Positions 17,520 through 26,495 of a stretch of 36,922 nt of DNA are shown in pieces (within the stretch, counting starts at the first letter, position 1; each line of letters starts with the position of its first letter). The stretch covers positions 1 through 36,922 of the forward strand of contig DVDU01000059.1 in the NCBI GenBank assembly GCA_015296065.1, written 5' to 3'. Both the position numbers and the translations under genes were made by a program. The notes beneath the pieces are model-generated. The model made no database searches and was not told where the DNA came from. It was given only the letters and a program-made list of their open reading frames with translations. This stretch comes from Oscillatoriaceae cyanobacterium M33_DOE_052 (GTDB lineage Bacteria; Cyanobacteriota; Cyanobacteriia; Cyanobacteriales; Laspinemataceae).

Positions 17520-18116
17520 TTACCCGTAGAGCTGTTCTACAGGTATGCCGCGCTCTTCGGCTACTTCCGCGAAGGTGCGCAGACTGGCGAGCGCGTCGAT
17601 CGCCGCTCTGGCATTGTTGAGGGGATTGCTAGAACCTAGCTGTTTGGCCAGGACATTCTTCACCCCAGACAGTTCCAGCACTGTGCGCACGGCTCCCCCA
17701 GCAATTACACCAGTACCAGGGGCAGCGGGGCGCACAATCACAGATGCTCCACCGCCGGAACCGTTGGCTGGATGGGGGATAGAATTTGATTTGGTCAGGG
17801 GTACTTCTACGAGATGTTTCTTGCCATCAGCTACCCCTTTTTTCACGGCGCCAATCACGTCGCTGGCTTTGCCAACCCCGACGCCCACTTGACCCCGTTC
17901 GTTACCCACGACCACCACGGCGCGAAAGCTGAGTTTTTTACCACCTTTAACGACTTTGGTGACGCGGCGGATCTGTACTACCCGCTCTTGCCACTCAGAT
18001 TCTTTGTCCCGACTCCGACTGCTTTTTTTCCGCCGTTGGTCGCGTTGGTCCCGCTGGTCGCGTTGGTCGCGATCGCGTTGGTCGCGTTGGTCGCGTTGGT
18101 CGCGTTGGTCTGCCAT
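17520..18116 (-). CDS. rpsE: 30S ribosomal protein S5 with DQR-repeat N-terminus
   Basis: S5 shapes the mRNA entry channel and decoding accuracy. From about residue 40 the protein is standard: [40 protein letters not shown], then [20 protein letters not shown]. The first 30 residues are unusual: after MA there are eight DQR/RDQ units (one interrupted by an extra RD), then [14 protein letters not shown]. Other cyanobacterial S5 proteins begin with a short Lys/Arg-rich tail instead. The repeat is encoded by 9-nt DNA units. GAGGACAAAATT precedes the ATG. Total length is 198 residues. Confidence 0.96.
   Translation of the reverse strand: MADQRDQRDQRDQRDRDQRDQRDQRDQRRKKSSRSRDKESEWQERVVQIRRVTKVVKGGKKLSFRAVVVVGNERGQVGVGVGKASDVIGAVKKGVADGKKHLVEVPLTKSNSIPHPANGSGGGASVIVRPAAPGTGVIAGGAVRTVLELSGVKNVLAKQLGSSNPLNNARAAIDALASLRTFAEVAEERGIPVEQLYG
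18033..18110 (-). repeat. rpsE: In-gene 9-nt tandem repeat encoding DQR units
   Basis: Near-perfect copies of TTGGTCGCG (read GACCAACGC on the coding strand) within the 5' end of rpsE, interrupted once by a HIP1-like GCGATCGCG that inserts an extra Arg-Asp. One outer unit has diverged (CTGGTCGCG/TTGGTCCCG). Such a tract can expand or contract in frame. Confidence 0.92.
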
Positions 18117-18145
18117 AATTTTGTCCTCGATGTTTTCCGCTCGCT

Positions 18146-18508
18146 CTAAAAGTCTAAACCGCCTTCCCGAGCGGCATCGGCCAGGGCCTTTACCCTGCCG
18201 TGGTAAAGGTTGCCGCCTCGATCGAATACCACTTTTTGAATGCCTTTGGCGAGAGCCCGCTGCGCAATCAGCTTGCCCACCCGCTCGGAGCTATCACAAG
18301 TGGCGCCGGTGCCGATTTCCGGCTTCAACTCCGAATCTAAAGTGGAAGCCGACGCCAATGTGGCGTGCTTTGTATCATCAATCACCTGGGCGTAGATATG
18401 TTTGTTGGAGCGAAACACTGCCAACCGAGGCCGTTCCGAAGTCCCAAACACCCTACTGCGTACCCGCTCGTGGCGGCGCTTGATTGATTCTCTCCTTGTC
18501 AGCTTCAT
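18146..18508 (-). CDS. rplR: 50S ribosomal protein L18
   Basis: A 120-residue 5S-rRNA-binding protein. It has [40 protein letters not shown] and the C-terminal [20 protein letters not shown]. It starts three bases after the rplF stop, with AGGGAAGAAATAAGCT overlapping that gene's end as ribosome binding site, so the two are probably coupled. Confidence 0.97.
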   Translation of the reverse strand: MKLTRRESIKRRHERVRSRVFGTSERPRLAVFRSNKHIYAQVIDDTKHATLASASTLDSELKPEIGTGATCDSSERVGKLIAQRALAKGIQKVVFDRGGNLYHGRVKALADAAREGGLDF

Positions 18509-18511
18509 AGC

Positions 18512-19051
18512 TTATTTCTTCCCTGCCTTACCGGGCTTGAGCTTGATTACTTCACCTTCATAGCGAATGCCTTTACCCTTGTAAACCTCGGGTGGGCGCA
18601 CGTCGCGAATCTTGGCGGCTGTGTTCCCCACAAGTTCCTTGTTGATCCCACTGATAATCAGGTTGGTGTTGGCTTCTACAGCAATTTGGATACCTGCGGG
18701 TGGTTCGATTTCTACTGGTTTGCTGTAACCCACATTGAGAATCAGTTTGCTCCCTTGAACTTGGGCGCGGTAGCCGACGCCTTGAATTTGCAGGCGTTTT
18801 ACGAAGCCTTGGGAGACGCCATCCACCATGTTGGCTACTAGGGTGCGGCACAAACCATGCCGCTGCCGCGCCACTCGGGAATCGTCACGGCGTTTGACCA
18901 GAATGGTTTGGCCAACAGCCTCAACCTTGACTTGCTCTGGCAGTTCTCGGCTGAGGTTTCCTTTTGGTCCGCTGACGGAAACGGTTTGGCCGTCAATCGT
19001 TACGGTAACTTTGTTTGGTATGTTAATCGGGCGCTTGCCAATTCGAGACAT
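18512..19051 (-). CDS. rplF: 50S ribosomal protein L6
   Basis: A 179-residue L6 with the duplicated L6 fold near the sarcin-ricin loop. Landmarks are [20 protein letters not shown] at the start and [20 protein letters not shown] near the end. The ATG at 19051 follows GAGGAGAGTT; an in-frame Met four codons upstream lacks such a site. The 94-nt spacer to rpsH holds STRR-like repeats. Confidence 0.97.
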   Translation of the reverse strand: MSRIGKRPINIPNKVTVTIDGQTVSVSGPKGNLSRELPEQVKVEAVGQTILVKRRDDSRVARQRHGLCRTLVANMVDGVSQGFVKRLQIQGVGYRAQVQGSKLILNVGYSKPVEIEPPAGIQIAVEANTNLIISGINKELVGNTAAKIRDVRPPEVYKGKGIRYEGEVIKLKPGKAGKK

Positions 19052-19077
19052 AACTCTCCTCAAATAATTCGTAGTTG

Positions 19078-19144
19078 TCCATCATGTCATTTGTCCAAAC
19101 GTCATTTGACAAGTGACAAGAGACTTTGGACTTTTGACCAATGA
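19078..19144. repeat. STRR-like repeats between rpsH and rplF
   Basis: Degenerate heptamers (GTCATTTGTCC, GTCATTTGACAAGTGACAAG, TTTTGACCAATGA) occupy nearly the whole spacer and are partly self-complementary, so the polycistronic RNA could fold here. Confidence 0.65.
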
Positions 19145-19145
19145 A

Positions 19146-19547
19146 CTACCACACGTAGCAAAGCACTTCGCCGCCAATCCCTTGGCGTCGGGCTTCTCGA
19201 TCGGTCATTATCCCTTTAGATGTGGAAATAATGGCAATCCCGATCCCGCCCAATACTCGCGGTAATTCTTGGCGATTGGAGTAAACTCGCAATCCTGGCT
19301 TGCTGACCCGCTTGAGCTTTCTAACTGTCGGTTGCCGGTTTTTGCCTTTGTACTTCAAGGCAATTACCAAATTTTTCTTAATGCCCTCGCCTACTTCTTC
19401 AAAGTCGGTAATAAATCCTTCTTCTTTGAGAACTCGCGCAATTGCCCGAGTCATTTTTGTGGCTGGTACTTCCGTTTTTGGATGTCGAGCTAAATTGGAA
19501 TTGCGGATGCGCGTGAGCATATCGGCAATCGTATCGTTGGCCGCCAT
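19146..19547 (-). CDS. rpsH: 30S ribosomal protein S8
   Basis: A 133-residue S8, a primary 16S rRNA binder. It begins [20 protein letters not shown] and ends [20 protein letters not shown] followed by VLCYVW. AAAAGGAGGGAAAA precedes the ATG. It follows rplE directly; rpsN, which would lie between them in many bacteria, is absent as in other cyanobacteria. Confidence 0.97.
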   Translation of the reverse strand: MAANDTIADMLTRIRNSNLARHPKTEVPATKMTRAIARVLKEEGFITDFEEVGEGIKKNLVIALKYKGKNRQPTVRKLKRVSKPGLRVYSNRQELPRVLGGIGIAIISTSKGIMTDREARRQGIGGEVLCYVW

Positions 19548-19568
19548 TTTTCCCTCCTTTTTACCTTG

Positions 19569-20114
19569 CTAGTTATTCCGGAATGGCATACCCATTTCTT
19601 TCAGCAAGGCGCGACCCTCTTCATCAGTCTTAGCAGTGGTGATGATTGAGATGTCCATCCCGCGAATTTGGTCTATACTGTCGTAGTCCACTTCTGGAAA
19701 AATTAGCTGTTCTCTCAGACCCAAGGTGTAATTCCCGCGACCGTCAAAGCTCTTGGGACTAACGCCGCGAAAGTCCCTAATCCTTGGTAGGGCCAGATTG
19801 ATTAATCGATCGAGAAAGGCATACATCCGCTCTTGCCGCAGCGTCACCATAATCCCCACGGGCATTCCCTTCCGGATTTTGAAACCAGCGATCGCCTTTT
19901 TCGCCCGAGTTACTACTGGCTTTTGCCCCGCGATCGTCGCCATTTCATTGAGGGACGATTCTAGAGCCTTCGCGTTTTGAGCCCCTTCTCCCAGCCCCCG
20001 ATTGATGGTAATTTTTACCACTTTCGGCACCTGATGGATGTTGGTGTATGAGAATTGCTCCATTAATTTCGGAACTATCGTCTCTTGATAGAGACTTTTC
20101 ATGCGTTGACCCAT
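19569..20114 (-). CDS. rplE: 50S ribosomal protein L5
   Basis: A 181-residue 5S-rRNA- and P-tRNA-contacting protein. The sequence [40 protein letters not shown] and [20 protein letters not shown] aligns along its whole length with cyanobacterial L5, and it ends [24 protein letters not shown] lies before the ATG at 20114. Confidence 0.97.
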   Translation of the reverse strand: MGQRMKSLYQETIVPKLMEQFSYTNIHQVPKVVKITINRGLGEGAQNAKALESSLNEMATIAGQKPVVTRAKKAIAGFKIRKGMPVGIMVTLRQERMYAFLDRLINLALPRIRDFRGVSPKSFDGRGNYTLGLREQLIFPEVDYDSIDQIRGMDISIITTAKTDEEGRALLKEMGMPFRNN

Positions 20115-20157
20115 ATATATTCCCCTGCCACAATCGGGTTTTTCCCTGGATAATTGT

Positions 20158-20215
20158 GATTTGTCAAAAGTCCTGTGTCTTTTGTCAGCTTGACAACTGA
20201 CCAGGGACTAATGAC
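20158..20215. repeat. STRR-like repeats between rplX and rplE
   Basis: Degenerate heptamers (TTTGTCAAAAGTCC, TTTTGTCAGCTTGACAACTG, ACCAGGGACTAATGACC) form much of the 112-nt spacer; inverted halves TGTCA and TGACA suggest a fold in the transcript. Confidence 0.55.
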
Positions 20216-20226
20216 CGAATAACTAC

Positions 20227-20580
20227 CTAATCTATGATTTCCCCGGTTTTTTTGAGCATTCTTACTTTCCGCCCGTCTTCGGTGAAGGTGTAGCCCACGC
20301 GGGAAGCCACTTCATTTTTGGCGGAATAAAGCATGACGTTAGAGCTGTGAATCGGCGCCTCGAAAGTTTCAATGCGCCCAGATTCTCCCTCGGCCTTGGG
20401 TTTCACATGCTTAGTTCTGATGTTAACCCCTTTGACCACCACTTTGCTTTCTTTGGGGATAGCTTGAATCACTTCCCCCACCTTGCCTTTTTCTTTCCCG
20501 GCAATCACCTGCACGGTGTCCCCTTTCTTGATGTGCATTTTGTAACGCACTGTTTGTTTTGCTTTCGGTTTGCCCGCCAT
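20227..20580 (-). CDS. rplX: 50S ribosomal protein L24
   Basis: A 117-residue L24, an assembly initiator of the 50S subunit. The KOW motif is [20 protein letters not shown], followed by [20 protein letters not shown] and the typical end [20 protein letters not shown]. The ATG at 20580 shares its A with the rplN stop, and GGAGGTGCTGTG within rplN is the ribosome binding site, so translation is coupled. A GTG one codon earlier is possible. Confidence 0.96.
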   Translation of the reverse strand: MAGKPKAKQTVRYKMHIKKGDTVQVIAGKEKGKVGEVIQAIPKESKVVVKGVNIRTKHVKPKAEGESGRIETFEAPIHSSNVMLYSAKNEVASRVGYTFTEDGRKVRMLKKTGEIID

Positions 20581-20945
20581 CACAGCACCTCCGGCGCCAA
20601 AGAAATGATTTTCGTGTAGTTTTTATCCCGGAGTTCTCTAGCCACCGGACCAAATACCCGGGTGCCTTTGGGGTTGCCATCTTGGTTAATCAACACGGCG
20701 GCATTATCGTCAAAGCGAATGCTCATCCCACTTTCCCGCCGCATCCCTTTTTTGGTGCGGACAACTACAGCTTTGACCACATCCGACTTTTTCACGGCCA
20801 TGTTGGGAATTGCTTCCTTAACCACGGCAACAATTACATCTCCGACTCCGGCGTAGCGGCGGTTGCCACCTAAAACGCGGATACACATCAGTTTGCGTGC
20901 GCCGCTGTTATCCGCCACATTCAGATAAGTTTCTTTTTGAATCAC
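20580..20945 (-). CDS. rplN: 50S ribosomal protein L14
   Basis: A 121-residue L14 at the subunit interface. It starts [20 protein letters not shown] and contains [20 protein letters not shown] and [20 protein letters not shown]. The initiation codon is GTG at 20945, where homologues have MIQ; GGGAG lies upstream. It ends by overlapping rplX. Confidence 0.97.
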   Translation of the reverse strand: MIQKETYLNVADNSGARKLMCIRVLGGNRRYAGVGDVIVAVVKEAIPNMAVKKSDVVKAVVVRTKKGMRRESGMSIRFDDNAAVLINQDGNPKGTRVFGPVARELRDKNYTKIISLAPEVL

Positions 20946-20985
20946 AGAGAGACTCTCCCTTGCGGCTTTTGCCGCAGTAAATACT

Positions 20986-21237
20986 CTAGGCTTGCTCTTT
21001 GGCGCGGATAATTTCTACTACCTGCCACCGCTTGGTACGGCTGAGGGGGCGGGTTTCCTGAATTCGGACGCGATCGCCCTCTTTGCACTGGTTTTCCTGA
21101 TCGTGAGCTTTGTATCGCTTGGTTTTCACGACAATCTTGCCGTACTTCGGATGGGGTGAGCGGTTTTCCACCGCCACCACCACCGTCTTATCCATTTTGT
21201 CGCTGACAACCAAGCCCACTCTTTCTTTAACTGCCAT
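20986..21237 (-). CDS. rpsQ: 30S ribosomal protein S17
   Basis: An 83-residue OB-fold S17, a primary 16S binder. The conserved parts are [40 protein letters not shown] and [36 protein letters not shown] precedes the ATG. It sits between rpmC and rplN as usual. Confidence 0.97.
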   Translation of the reverse strand: MAVKERVGLVVSDKMDKTVVVAVENRSPHPKYGKIVVKTKRYKAHDQENQCKEGDRVRIQETRPLSRTKRWQVVEIIRAKEQA

Positions 21238-21288
21238 ATTTTTTCCTTTCTCCTGATTCGCGGCAATTACTTTTGCCCCAGAACCCCA

Positions 21289-21549
21289 TTACTCCCCAGC
21301 CGCTGTTGGTGCTGACGCCACAGGAGTTGTGGATTTGGCTGCTGCTATGGCAGCCCGAACTCTTTCCCCTTCCACGGTCATTAGCTGCGCTAGCCGGTGC
21401 TGCTTATGCTTGAACTCGTGGGTTTTTTCCAATCGGCGGGTGGCTTGCTGCATCCTCAGCTCAAATAGCTGCCGTTTCACTGCCACAATTTCCTCGGAAA
21501 TTTCGGCGTCGCTTAAGTTTCTGACCTCTGAAATCTTCGGTAAAGCCAT
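21289..21549 (-). CDS. rpmC: 50S ribosomal protein L29
   Basis: An 86-residue L29, which lies at the exit tunnel near the SRP and trigger-factor docking site. The coiled core reads LSDAEISEEIVAVKRQLFEL, RMQQATRRLEKTHEFKHKQH and RLAQLMTVEGERVRAAIAAA. The last 15-20 residues (KSTTPVASAPTAAGE) are an Ala/Thr/Pro-rich extension beyond the usual 65-70 residues. It is 8 nt from rplP. Confidence 0.96.
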   Translation of the reverse strand: MALPKISEVRNLSDAEISEEIVAVKRQLFELRMQQATRRLEKTHEFKHKQHRLAQLMTVEGERVRAAIAAAKSTTPVASAPTAAGE

Positions 21550-21557
21550 AACAATCC

Positions 21558-21971
21558 TTACTCCTCTTCTCGCTTCAGAAACTTAGTTTTGATGGGCAGC
21601 TTGTAAGCCGCTAGACGCATCGCTTCCCGCGCGATTTCTTCTGTTACACCACCAATTTCAAACAAAATCCGCCCAGGCTTGACTACTGCCACCCAATATT
21701 CCGGGGAGCCTTTACCAGAACCCATCCGGGTTTCTGCGGGCCGCATGGTAACAGGTTTATCAGGAAATACCCGAATCCAGATTTTGCCCCCCCTCCGGAT
21801 GTAGCGAGTCATGGCTCGTCGTCCGGCTTCGATTTGACGGGCAGTGATCCAGTGCGGCTCCAGAGCCTGTAGGGCGAATTCCCCAAAATTGATTTCATTA
21901 CCGGAAGAGGCCATCCCCCTCATCCGCCCCCGCTGTTGCTTGCGGAATTTAGTTCTTTTTGGACTTAACAT
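21558..21971 (-). CDS. rplP: 50S ribosomal protein L16
   Basis: A 137-residue L16, which helps organise the A-site tRNA elbow and peptidyl-transferase region. It starts [20 protein letters not shown] and contains [20 protein letters not shown] and RIFPDKP-type [35 protein letters not shown] precedes the ATG. The spacer to rpsC is filled with STRR-like repeats. Confidence 0.97.
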   Translation of the reverse strand: MLSPKRTKFRKQQRGRMRGMASSGNEINFGEFALQALEPHWITARQIEAGRRAMTRYIRRGGKIWIRVFPDKPVTMRPAETRMGSGKGSPEYWVAVVKPGRILFEIGGVTEEIAREAMRLAAYKLPIKTKFLKREEE

Positions 21972-21974
21972 CGC

Positions 21975-22065
21975 TTTTCTCCTTTGTCCTTTGTCATTTG
22001 TCCTTAGTCATTTGTCCTTTGTCATTTGTCCTTTGTCAAATGACCAATGACTTTTGATCAATGAC
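21975..22065. repeat. Longest STRR-like array (rpsC-rplP spacer)
   Basis: At least eight consecutive heptamers (TTTGTCC, TTTGTCA, TTAGTCA types) are followed by inverted AATGACC, AATGACT and AATGACT units. It is the most regular member of the family in the window and fills nearly all of the 102-nt spacer between two cotranscribed ribosomal genes. Confidence 0.8.
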
Positions 22066-22073
22066 TCATCACA

Positions 22074-22808
22074 TCAGCCTTCACCTGAGCGGTCTTCAAA
22101 CTGCTGGCGGCGCCGTTGGCGTTGGCGGGTTGGCGCTCCTGCTGGTGCTGCTGTTACTGGCTCTTCTTGCCCGGGGATGATTTCCCCTTTGAAGATCCAA
22201 ACTTTGACTCCGAGAATCCCGTAGATGGTTTGGGCGGTACGGTAGGAATAATCGATATCTGCCCGGAGGGTATGTAGGGGTACTCGACCTTCCCGCGTCC
22301 ACTCGGTACGGGCAATTTCTGCGCCGTTGAGCCGCCCGCTCACTTGGACTTTGATCCCTTCTACTCCAGCTTTCTGGGCTCTTTGAATCGCTTGGCGCAC
22401 TACGCGCCGAAATGAAACCCGCCGCTCTAGTTGCTGGGCGATGTATTCGGCAATTAAGGTGGCATCGGCATCGACCCGGGTTACTTCTACGACGTTGATC
22501 CGGATTTGCCGATGGCTGGTGCCGAGTAATGCCTGTAAGCCGCTGCGCAGGGACTCAATCCCGGTGCCGCCACGACCTACTACTACCCCTGGTCTGGCGG
22601 TGCGCACTTCCAGGTCGATTTGGTCGGCTTTGCGCTCAATCCGAACTTGGGAAATCCCTGCATTATTGAGGGTTTTCTGGACATATTCCCGGATTTTATG
22701 GTCTTCTGCCAACAGGTTGGCGTAGCGATTGCCTTCCGCATACCACCGGGAGCGATGTTCTTGGGTCGTCCCGAGCCTGTAACCAATTGGATGTATTTTC
22801 TGTCCCAC
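22074..22808 (-). CDS. rpsC: 30S ribosomal protein S3
   Basis: A 244-residue S3, with the KH domain [20 protein letters not shown] and the C-terminal [20 protein letters not shown]. It helps form the mRNA entry helicase. The start is GTG at 22808 ([20 protein letters not shown]), matching cyanobacterial S3, with AGAGGAAG upstream. Upstream in-frame codons run through the AGAAACCGGGTTTCT repeat and are not coding. The tail after about residue 215 is Ala/Pro/Arg/Gln-rich and poorly conserved. Confidence 0.97.
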   Translation of the reverse strand: MGQKIHPIGYRLGTTQEHRSRWYAEGNRYANLLAEDHKIREYVQKTLNNAGISQVRIERKADQIDLEVRTARPGVVVGRGGTGIESLRSGLQALLGTSHRQIRINVVEVTRVDADATLIAEYIAQQLERRVSFRRVVRQAIQRAQKAGVEGIKVQVSGRLNGAEIARTEWTREGRVPLHTLRADIDYSYRTAQTIYGILGVKVWIFKGEIIPGQEEPVTAAPAGAPTRQRQRRRQQFEDRSGEG

Positions 22809-22836
22809 TGCTGTGCTTCCTCTGAAACGGTACGTT

Positions 22837-22851
22837 AGAAACCGGGTTTCT
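22837..22851. repeat. AGAAACCGGGTTTCT palindromic repeat
   Basis: A 15-nt palindrome just upstream of rpsC. The same sequence or a one-base variant is found at 25808-25822, 27452-27466, 29003-29017 and 29054-29068, and a longer version forms the rtcB terminator stem. Confidence 0.8.
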
Positions 22852-22865
22852 GCAACTAACAATTA

Positions 22866-22911
22866 ACTTTGTCACTTGTCACTGGTGATGGGCAAAGGAC
22901 AAAGGATAAGT
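22866..22911. repeat. STRR-like repeats between rplV and rpsC
   Basis: TTTGTCACTTGTCAC is followed by GGGCAAAGGACAAAGGATAA, heptamers in opposite orientations separated by a short loop. Confidence 0.55.
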
Positions 22912-22920
22912 GTTTAATTG

Positions 22921-23286
22921 TTATTCTTCTTCTGGCTCGGGAGCTACGGCAACGGTGATGTGACAGGTAGGCCGCCGAATCATGTAGGCGCGCCCCTGCG
23001 CCCGTGCCCGGTAGCGCTTCAGGTATGGTCCCTGGTCAGCGTATGCCGTGGAAATGATCAATTTTGCTCTCTCGTATCCGGCGTTGTGTTCGGCATTGGC
23101 AGCAGCCGATCGCACTACCTTTAGCACTGGTTCGCAGGCTCGGTAAGGCATGAATTCCAGAATCATCAACGCTTCTCTATACGAGCGCCCTCTAATTTGA
23201 TCAAGTACCCGGCGCACTTTACTGGCAGACATCCGAATGTGACGGGCGATCGCCTTCACTTCTACTGCCTGATTATCAATTGCCAT
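22921..23286 (-). CDS. rplV: 50S ribosomal protein L22
   Basis: A 121-residue L22, whose beta-hairpin lines the exit-tunnel constriction. The sequence includes [40 protein letters not shown] and [35 protein letters not shown] precedes the ATG. It lies 35 nt after rpsS. Confidence 0.97.
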   Translation of the reverse strand: MAIDNQAVEVKAIARHIRMSASKVRRVLDQIRGRSYREALMILEFMPYRACEPVLKVVRSAAANAEHNAGYERAKLIISTAYADQGPYLKRYRARAQGRAYMIRRPTCHITVAVAPEPEEE

Positions 23287-23321
23287 CTATTTTTCCCCTC
23301 CCCGTACAATTCACACAATCC

Positions 23322-23603
23322 TTACCGGCGGGATGCCTTTTTATCCCCTTTCGCGTGACCCCGGAAAGTGCGCGTTGGGGCAAATTCACCCAAGCGATGA
23401 CCCACCATATTTTCGCTGATGAACACTGGCACATGTTGGCGCCCATTGTGAACGGCGATGGTGTGTCCCACCATTTCGGGAACCACGGTGGAGGCGCGAG
23501 ACCAAGTTTTAATTACTTGCTTTTCGCCTCTTTCATTCAATGCTTCTACCTTTTTCAGCAGATGGTCTGCCACAAAAGGTCCTTTTTTTAAAGAACGACC
23601 CAT
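23322..23603 (-). CDS. rpsS: 30S ribosomal protein S19
   Basis: A 93-residue S19 of the 30S head. It starts [20 protein letters not shown] and contains [20 protein letters not shown] and [20 protein letters not shown]. The ribosome binding site is weak (AGGAT abutting the ATG). The 173-nt spacer towards rplB holds a MITE-like repeat. Confidence 0.97.
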   Translation of the reverse strand: MGRSLKKGPFVADHLLKKVEALNERGEKQVIKTWSRASTVVPEMVGHTIAVHNGRQHVPVFISENMVGHRLGEFAPTRTFRGHAKGDKKASRR

Positions 23604-23677
23604 ATCCTAATTACTGTTAATGAAAGGACAAGTTTTTCAGCCTTTGAAGAAACTGAGAATTGGGGGTGGTTTAGGTG

Positions 23678-23753
23678 GTAGGGGCGACGCTACCGGGCAG
23701 ATATGTTATGGGCTGAAACCAGAAAATTTGTTCCCGGGATGCTGCGCCCCTAC
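23678..23753. repeat. MITE-like repeat between rplB and rpsS
   Basis: It starts GTAGGGGCGACGCTACCGGG and ends CCCGGGATGCTGCGCCCCTA, a 76-nt element with terminal complementarity and the same ends as those at 946-1020 and 27243-27313. It lies within the S10 operon, so it is transcribed with the ribosomal mRNA. Confidence 0.75.
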
Positions 23754-23776
23754 ATGACATTGTGCCCCCCAACGCT

Positions 23777-24637
23777 CTACCCGCCTCGTCCGCCACGCCG
23801 CCGCTTGGACGAACTGCGACGCCGCCGCACAATCAGAGAGTCGCTCAATTTCTTCTTGCGGGTTTTTGCTCCTAATGCGGGTTTGCCCCAAGGGGTAACT
23901 GGTCCACTTCTGCCGATCGGGGCGCGACCTTCGCCGCCACCGTGGGGGTGATCCACCGGGTTCATCACTGAACCGCGCACCTCGGGACGGCGACCTTTCC
24001 ACCGCTTGCGACCGGCTTTGCCGATTTTGATGTTTCTGGCATCGATATTACCCACCTGGCCAATGGTGGCGTAGCATTCCCGCCGCACCAAGCGCACTTC
24101 ACCGGAAGGCAACTTTAGCGTTACCATTTTCCCTTCTTTGGCTTGGATCTGGGCGCTGGTGCCAGCGGCTCGGACGATTTGGCCGCCTTTCCCTGGTACG
24201 AGTTCTACGTTATGAACGTTCGTACCTAGGGGAATACTGCCTAGTGGTAAGGCGTTGCCCACTTCGATCGGGGCATCGGACCCAGACACGATTTCTGTGC
24301 CTACTTTCAAGCCGTCTGGATGCAGGATATACCGCTTTTCTCCGTCTTTGTAGTAGAGGAGGGCAATCCTAGCGTTGCGGTTGGGGTCATATTCGATCGC
24401 CACCACTTTGGCGGGGATACCTTGCTTATCCCGCTTGAAGTCAACAATGCGATAAAGGCGTTTGTGACCACCCCCCCGATGGCGACAAGTGATGACACCA
24501 CGATTGTTCCGCCCTTTGGGGCGGTGTTTCCTTGTGGTCAGGGATTTTTCTGGCTCGTCCTTGGTGATTTCAGCAAAATCTGAAACCATCCTGGCTCTTG
24601 TGGCTGGGGTGTAAGGCTTGTAATAACGGATACCCAT
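23777..24637 (-). CDS. rplB: 50S ribosomal protein L2
   Basis: A 286-residue L2, needed for subunit joining and peptidyl transferase. It starts [20 protein letters not shown]. The catalytic-region signature is [20 protein letters not shown] with the conserved His of DHPHGGG. The C-terminus [20 protein letters not shown] is very basic. No good Shine-Dalgarno site is seen before the ATG. The 154-nt spacer to rplW has repeats. Confidence 0.97.
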   Translation of the reverse strand: MGIRYYKPYTPATRARMVSDFAEITKDEPEKSLTTRKHRPKGRNNRGVITCRHRGGGHKRLYRIVDFKRDKQGIPAKVVAIEYDPNRNARIALLYYKDGEKRYILHPDGLKVGTEIVSGSDAPIEVGNALPLGSIPLGTNVHNVELVPGKGGQIVRAAGTSAQIQAKEGKMVTLKLPSGEVRLVRRECYATIGQVGNIDARNIKIGKAGRKRWKGRRPEVRGSVMNPVDHPHGGGEGRAPIGRSGPVTPWGKPALGAKTRKKKLSDSLIVRRRRSSSKRRRGGRGG

Positions 24638-24656
24638 ATCTGGCTCTACTTATGAA

Positions 24657-24770
24657 TTTGTCAAAAGTCCTTTGTCATTTGTCCTTGGTCAAAAGTCTTT
24701 TGTCATTTGGTAGGGGCGATTCGCGAATCGCCCGTACAAGGGACAAGTGACAAGGGACAAACTTTTGCAT
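24657..24770. repeat. Compound repeat: STRR-like units around GGGCGATTCGCGAATCGCCC
   Basis: TTTGTCATTTGTCC-type heptamers (24659-24708) are followed by a 20-nt perfect palindrome (24714-24733) within GTAGGGGCGATTCG...CCCGTAC, then by GGACAAGTGACAAGGGACAA in reverse orientation. The whole block is a large imperfect inverted repeat in the rplW-rplB spacer. Confidence 0.75.
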
Positions 24771-24791
24771 TTGAGAAATGGCGCCAGCCCA

Positions 24792-25100
24792 CTACACTTC
24801 TGGGAATAGGGTGCTTTGCAGGGAATATCCCTCGGCGAGAGTGACGATCGCCCTTTTGTACTGGGTTTTGAATCCCGCAAACCTGCCCACACGCTTCTTT
24901 TTGCGGGGTTTTCTCAACGTGTTGACGCTTGTTACCTTGACATTGAATAGGTATTCAATGGCCGCTTTGATTTCTGGCTTGGTGGCTTGAGGAACGACAT
25001 CAAAGCTGTATTTGTTGTCCTCCATCAGCAGGGTTGCCTTTTCTGTCACCAGGGGGCGAATCACCAAATCTGCCAGATCGCGGGGGTTGTATTCACTCAC
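24792..25100 (-). CDS. rplW: 50S ribosomal protein L23
   Basis: A 102-residue L23 at the exit tunnel, docking site of trigger factor and SRP. It contains [40 protein letters not shown] and [20 protein letters not shown]. The GTG start at 25100 overlaps the rplD stop by 8 nt, and AGGAGGTTTACA within rplD is an excellent ribosome binding site. Confidence 0.97.
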   Translation of the reverse strand: MSEYNPRDLADLVIRPLVTEKATLLMEDNKYSFDVVPQATKPEIKAAIEYLFNVKVTSVNTLRKPRKKKRVGRFAGFKTQYKRAIVTLAEGYSLQSTLFPEV

Positions 25101-25725
25101 TGTAAACCTCCTGTATTTTGGCCAGAGCTGCTGCCGTGGCTACGATTTTATTGGCGTCTAGCAGGCTATAAATGCTCAGATTATTTGGAGTTATTAGCTG
25201 CACTCCGGCGATGTTTCTCGCCGACAACACCAGATTTTCGTTGGTCTCGGCCACAATTAACAGCACCTTTCTTTCGGGATTGGCGCCCCATCGAGTTATG
25301 GCTTGCACCAGCTCTTTGGTCTTGGGGCGGGGTAGCTTGTCGTTAAACTCTTCTACCACGATTAAATCTTCTGCCCGACTTTGTAGTGCTGTTCTCAGCG
25401 CCAGCCGCCGTTCTTTCCGATTCATCTTAATGTCATAATCTCTGGGTTTCGGTCCAAAGATGACACCACCACCACGCCACAGGGGAGAACGGATAGAACC
25501 TGCCCGAGCCCGCCCGGTGCCTTTTTGCCGCCAGGGTTTTCTGCCGCCACCGGAGACTTCTGACCTGGTTTTGCTCGATGCGTTGCCCTGACGCGCTGCT
25601 AGCATTTGCTTTCTCAGCGCTTTGTGGACAATATGAGGAGCATTGTCTTCATTCGCAACCTTTAATTCTAGGGTTGCTTCTCCGACATCTTCTCCCAGCC
25701 AGTTTTTAACTACACAGTTAACCAT
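25093..25725 (-). CDS. rplD: 50S ribosomal protein L4
   Basis: A 210-residue L4 with its loop in the exit tunnel. Landmarks are [40 protein letters not shown] and [20 protein letters not shown]. In E. coli L4 also represses its own operon; whether that holds here is unknown. The ATG at 25725 gives a slightly divergent N-terminus [20 protein letters not shown]. It overlaps rplW. Confidence 0.97.
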   Translation of the reverse strand: MVNCVVKNWLGEDVGEATLELKVANEDNAPHIVHKALRKQMLAARQGNASSKTRSEVSGGGRKPWRQKGTGRARAGSIRSPLWRGGGVIFGPKPRDYDIKMNRKERRLALRTALQSRAEDLIVVEEFNDKLPRPKTKELVQAITRWGANPERKVLLIVAETNENLVLSARNIAGVQLITPNNLSIYSLLDANKIVATAAALAKIQEVYSE

Positions 25726-25807
25726 ATCCGTTTTTGCTCGTTTACAAACTCTAGAAACCCAGTTGCTCAGAGAAATCTCTCGGTTTCCGTATCAAGGTTC
25801 TCAGTTC

Positions 25808-25822
25808 AGAAACCGGGTTTCT
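25808..25822. repeat. AGAAACCGGGTTTCT repeat overlapping rplC stop
   Basis: The palindrome's right edge supplies the TAG stop of rplC (25821-25823, - strand). A degenerate partner (AGAAACCCAGTTGCT) lies at 25749-25763 in the same rplC-rplD spacer. Confidence 0.75.
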
Positions 25823-26495
25823 AACCCACTTTTTTCGCAGGCTTGACGTTTACCAATGTCCCTGGTTTGCCCGGAATGGCTCCTTTGATCAGCAGCAGGT
25901 TGCGATCGCTATCCACTCTAAACACTGTCAGCTTTCTAATTGTCACCTGAGTGCCTCCGAGCCTCCCGGCCATTCTTTTGCCGGGATATACTCTTCCCGG
26001 AGTCGTCCCTGCACCCACCGAACCCGGTTGGCGGTGGTTTTTAGAACCGTGAGACATGGCGCCTCTCTTAAAGTTGTGCCGTTTCTGATATCCAGCAAAA
26101 CCCTTACCGATACTCTTGCCAACTACATCTACTAACTGTCCGGCTTCAAAGCTATCCACTTTGATTTGCTGGCCCAGTTCAAATGAGGCGGTATCCTCTA
26201 CCCGGTATTCGCACAGATGACGTACCAGAGGCGAGCCACTCTTGGCTAAGTGTCCCTGTTCCGCATTGCTCAGATACTTATTTACCGTCTTTGGGGTTTT
26301 TGTATTTAATTCGCGGGTTTTATTTTTTACTTCCCCGTAACCCACTTGGATGGCGCTGTAGCCATCGGTATCGGTGGTTTTAATTTGTGTAATCGTGCAT
26401 GGCCCCGCTTGAACCACGGTGACTGGGATGGCTTTTCCTTCCCCGTCAAATATTTGGGTCATGCCCAGTTTTGTCCCCAGAATACCCACAGACAC
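25821..26495 (-). CDS. rplC: 50S ribosomal protein L3
   Basis: A 224-residue L3, an early 50S assembly protein near the peptidyl-transferase centre. It contains [40 protein letters not shown] and [21 protein letters not shown] start at the GTG at 26495 (VSVGILG), preceded by AAGGAG nine bases upstream. The frame is open for 37 further codons, but those do not look like L3. First gene of the - strand cluster; rpsJ is not upstream, as in cyanobacteria where it sits with tufA. Confidence 0.96.
   Translation of the reverse strand: MSVGILGTKLGMTQIFDGEGKAIPVTVVQAGPCTITQIKTTDTDGYSAIQVGYGEVKNKTRELNTKTPKTVNKYLSNAEQGHLAKSGSPLVRHLCEYRVEDTASFELGQQIKVDSFEAGQLVDVVGKSIGKGFAGYQKRHNFKRGAMSHGSKNHRQPGSVGAGTTPGRVYPGKRMAGRLGGTQVTIRKLTVFRVDSDRNLLLIKGAIPGKPGTLVNVKPAKKVG

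Noticed and set aside
17956-18483. 175-codon frame on the + strand opposite rpsE and rplR
   Set aside because: Antisense shadow of two certain ribosomal genes; its RWS repeat is the DQR repeat read backwards.
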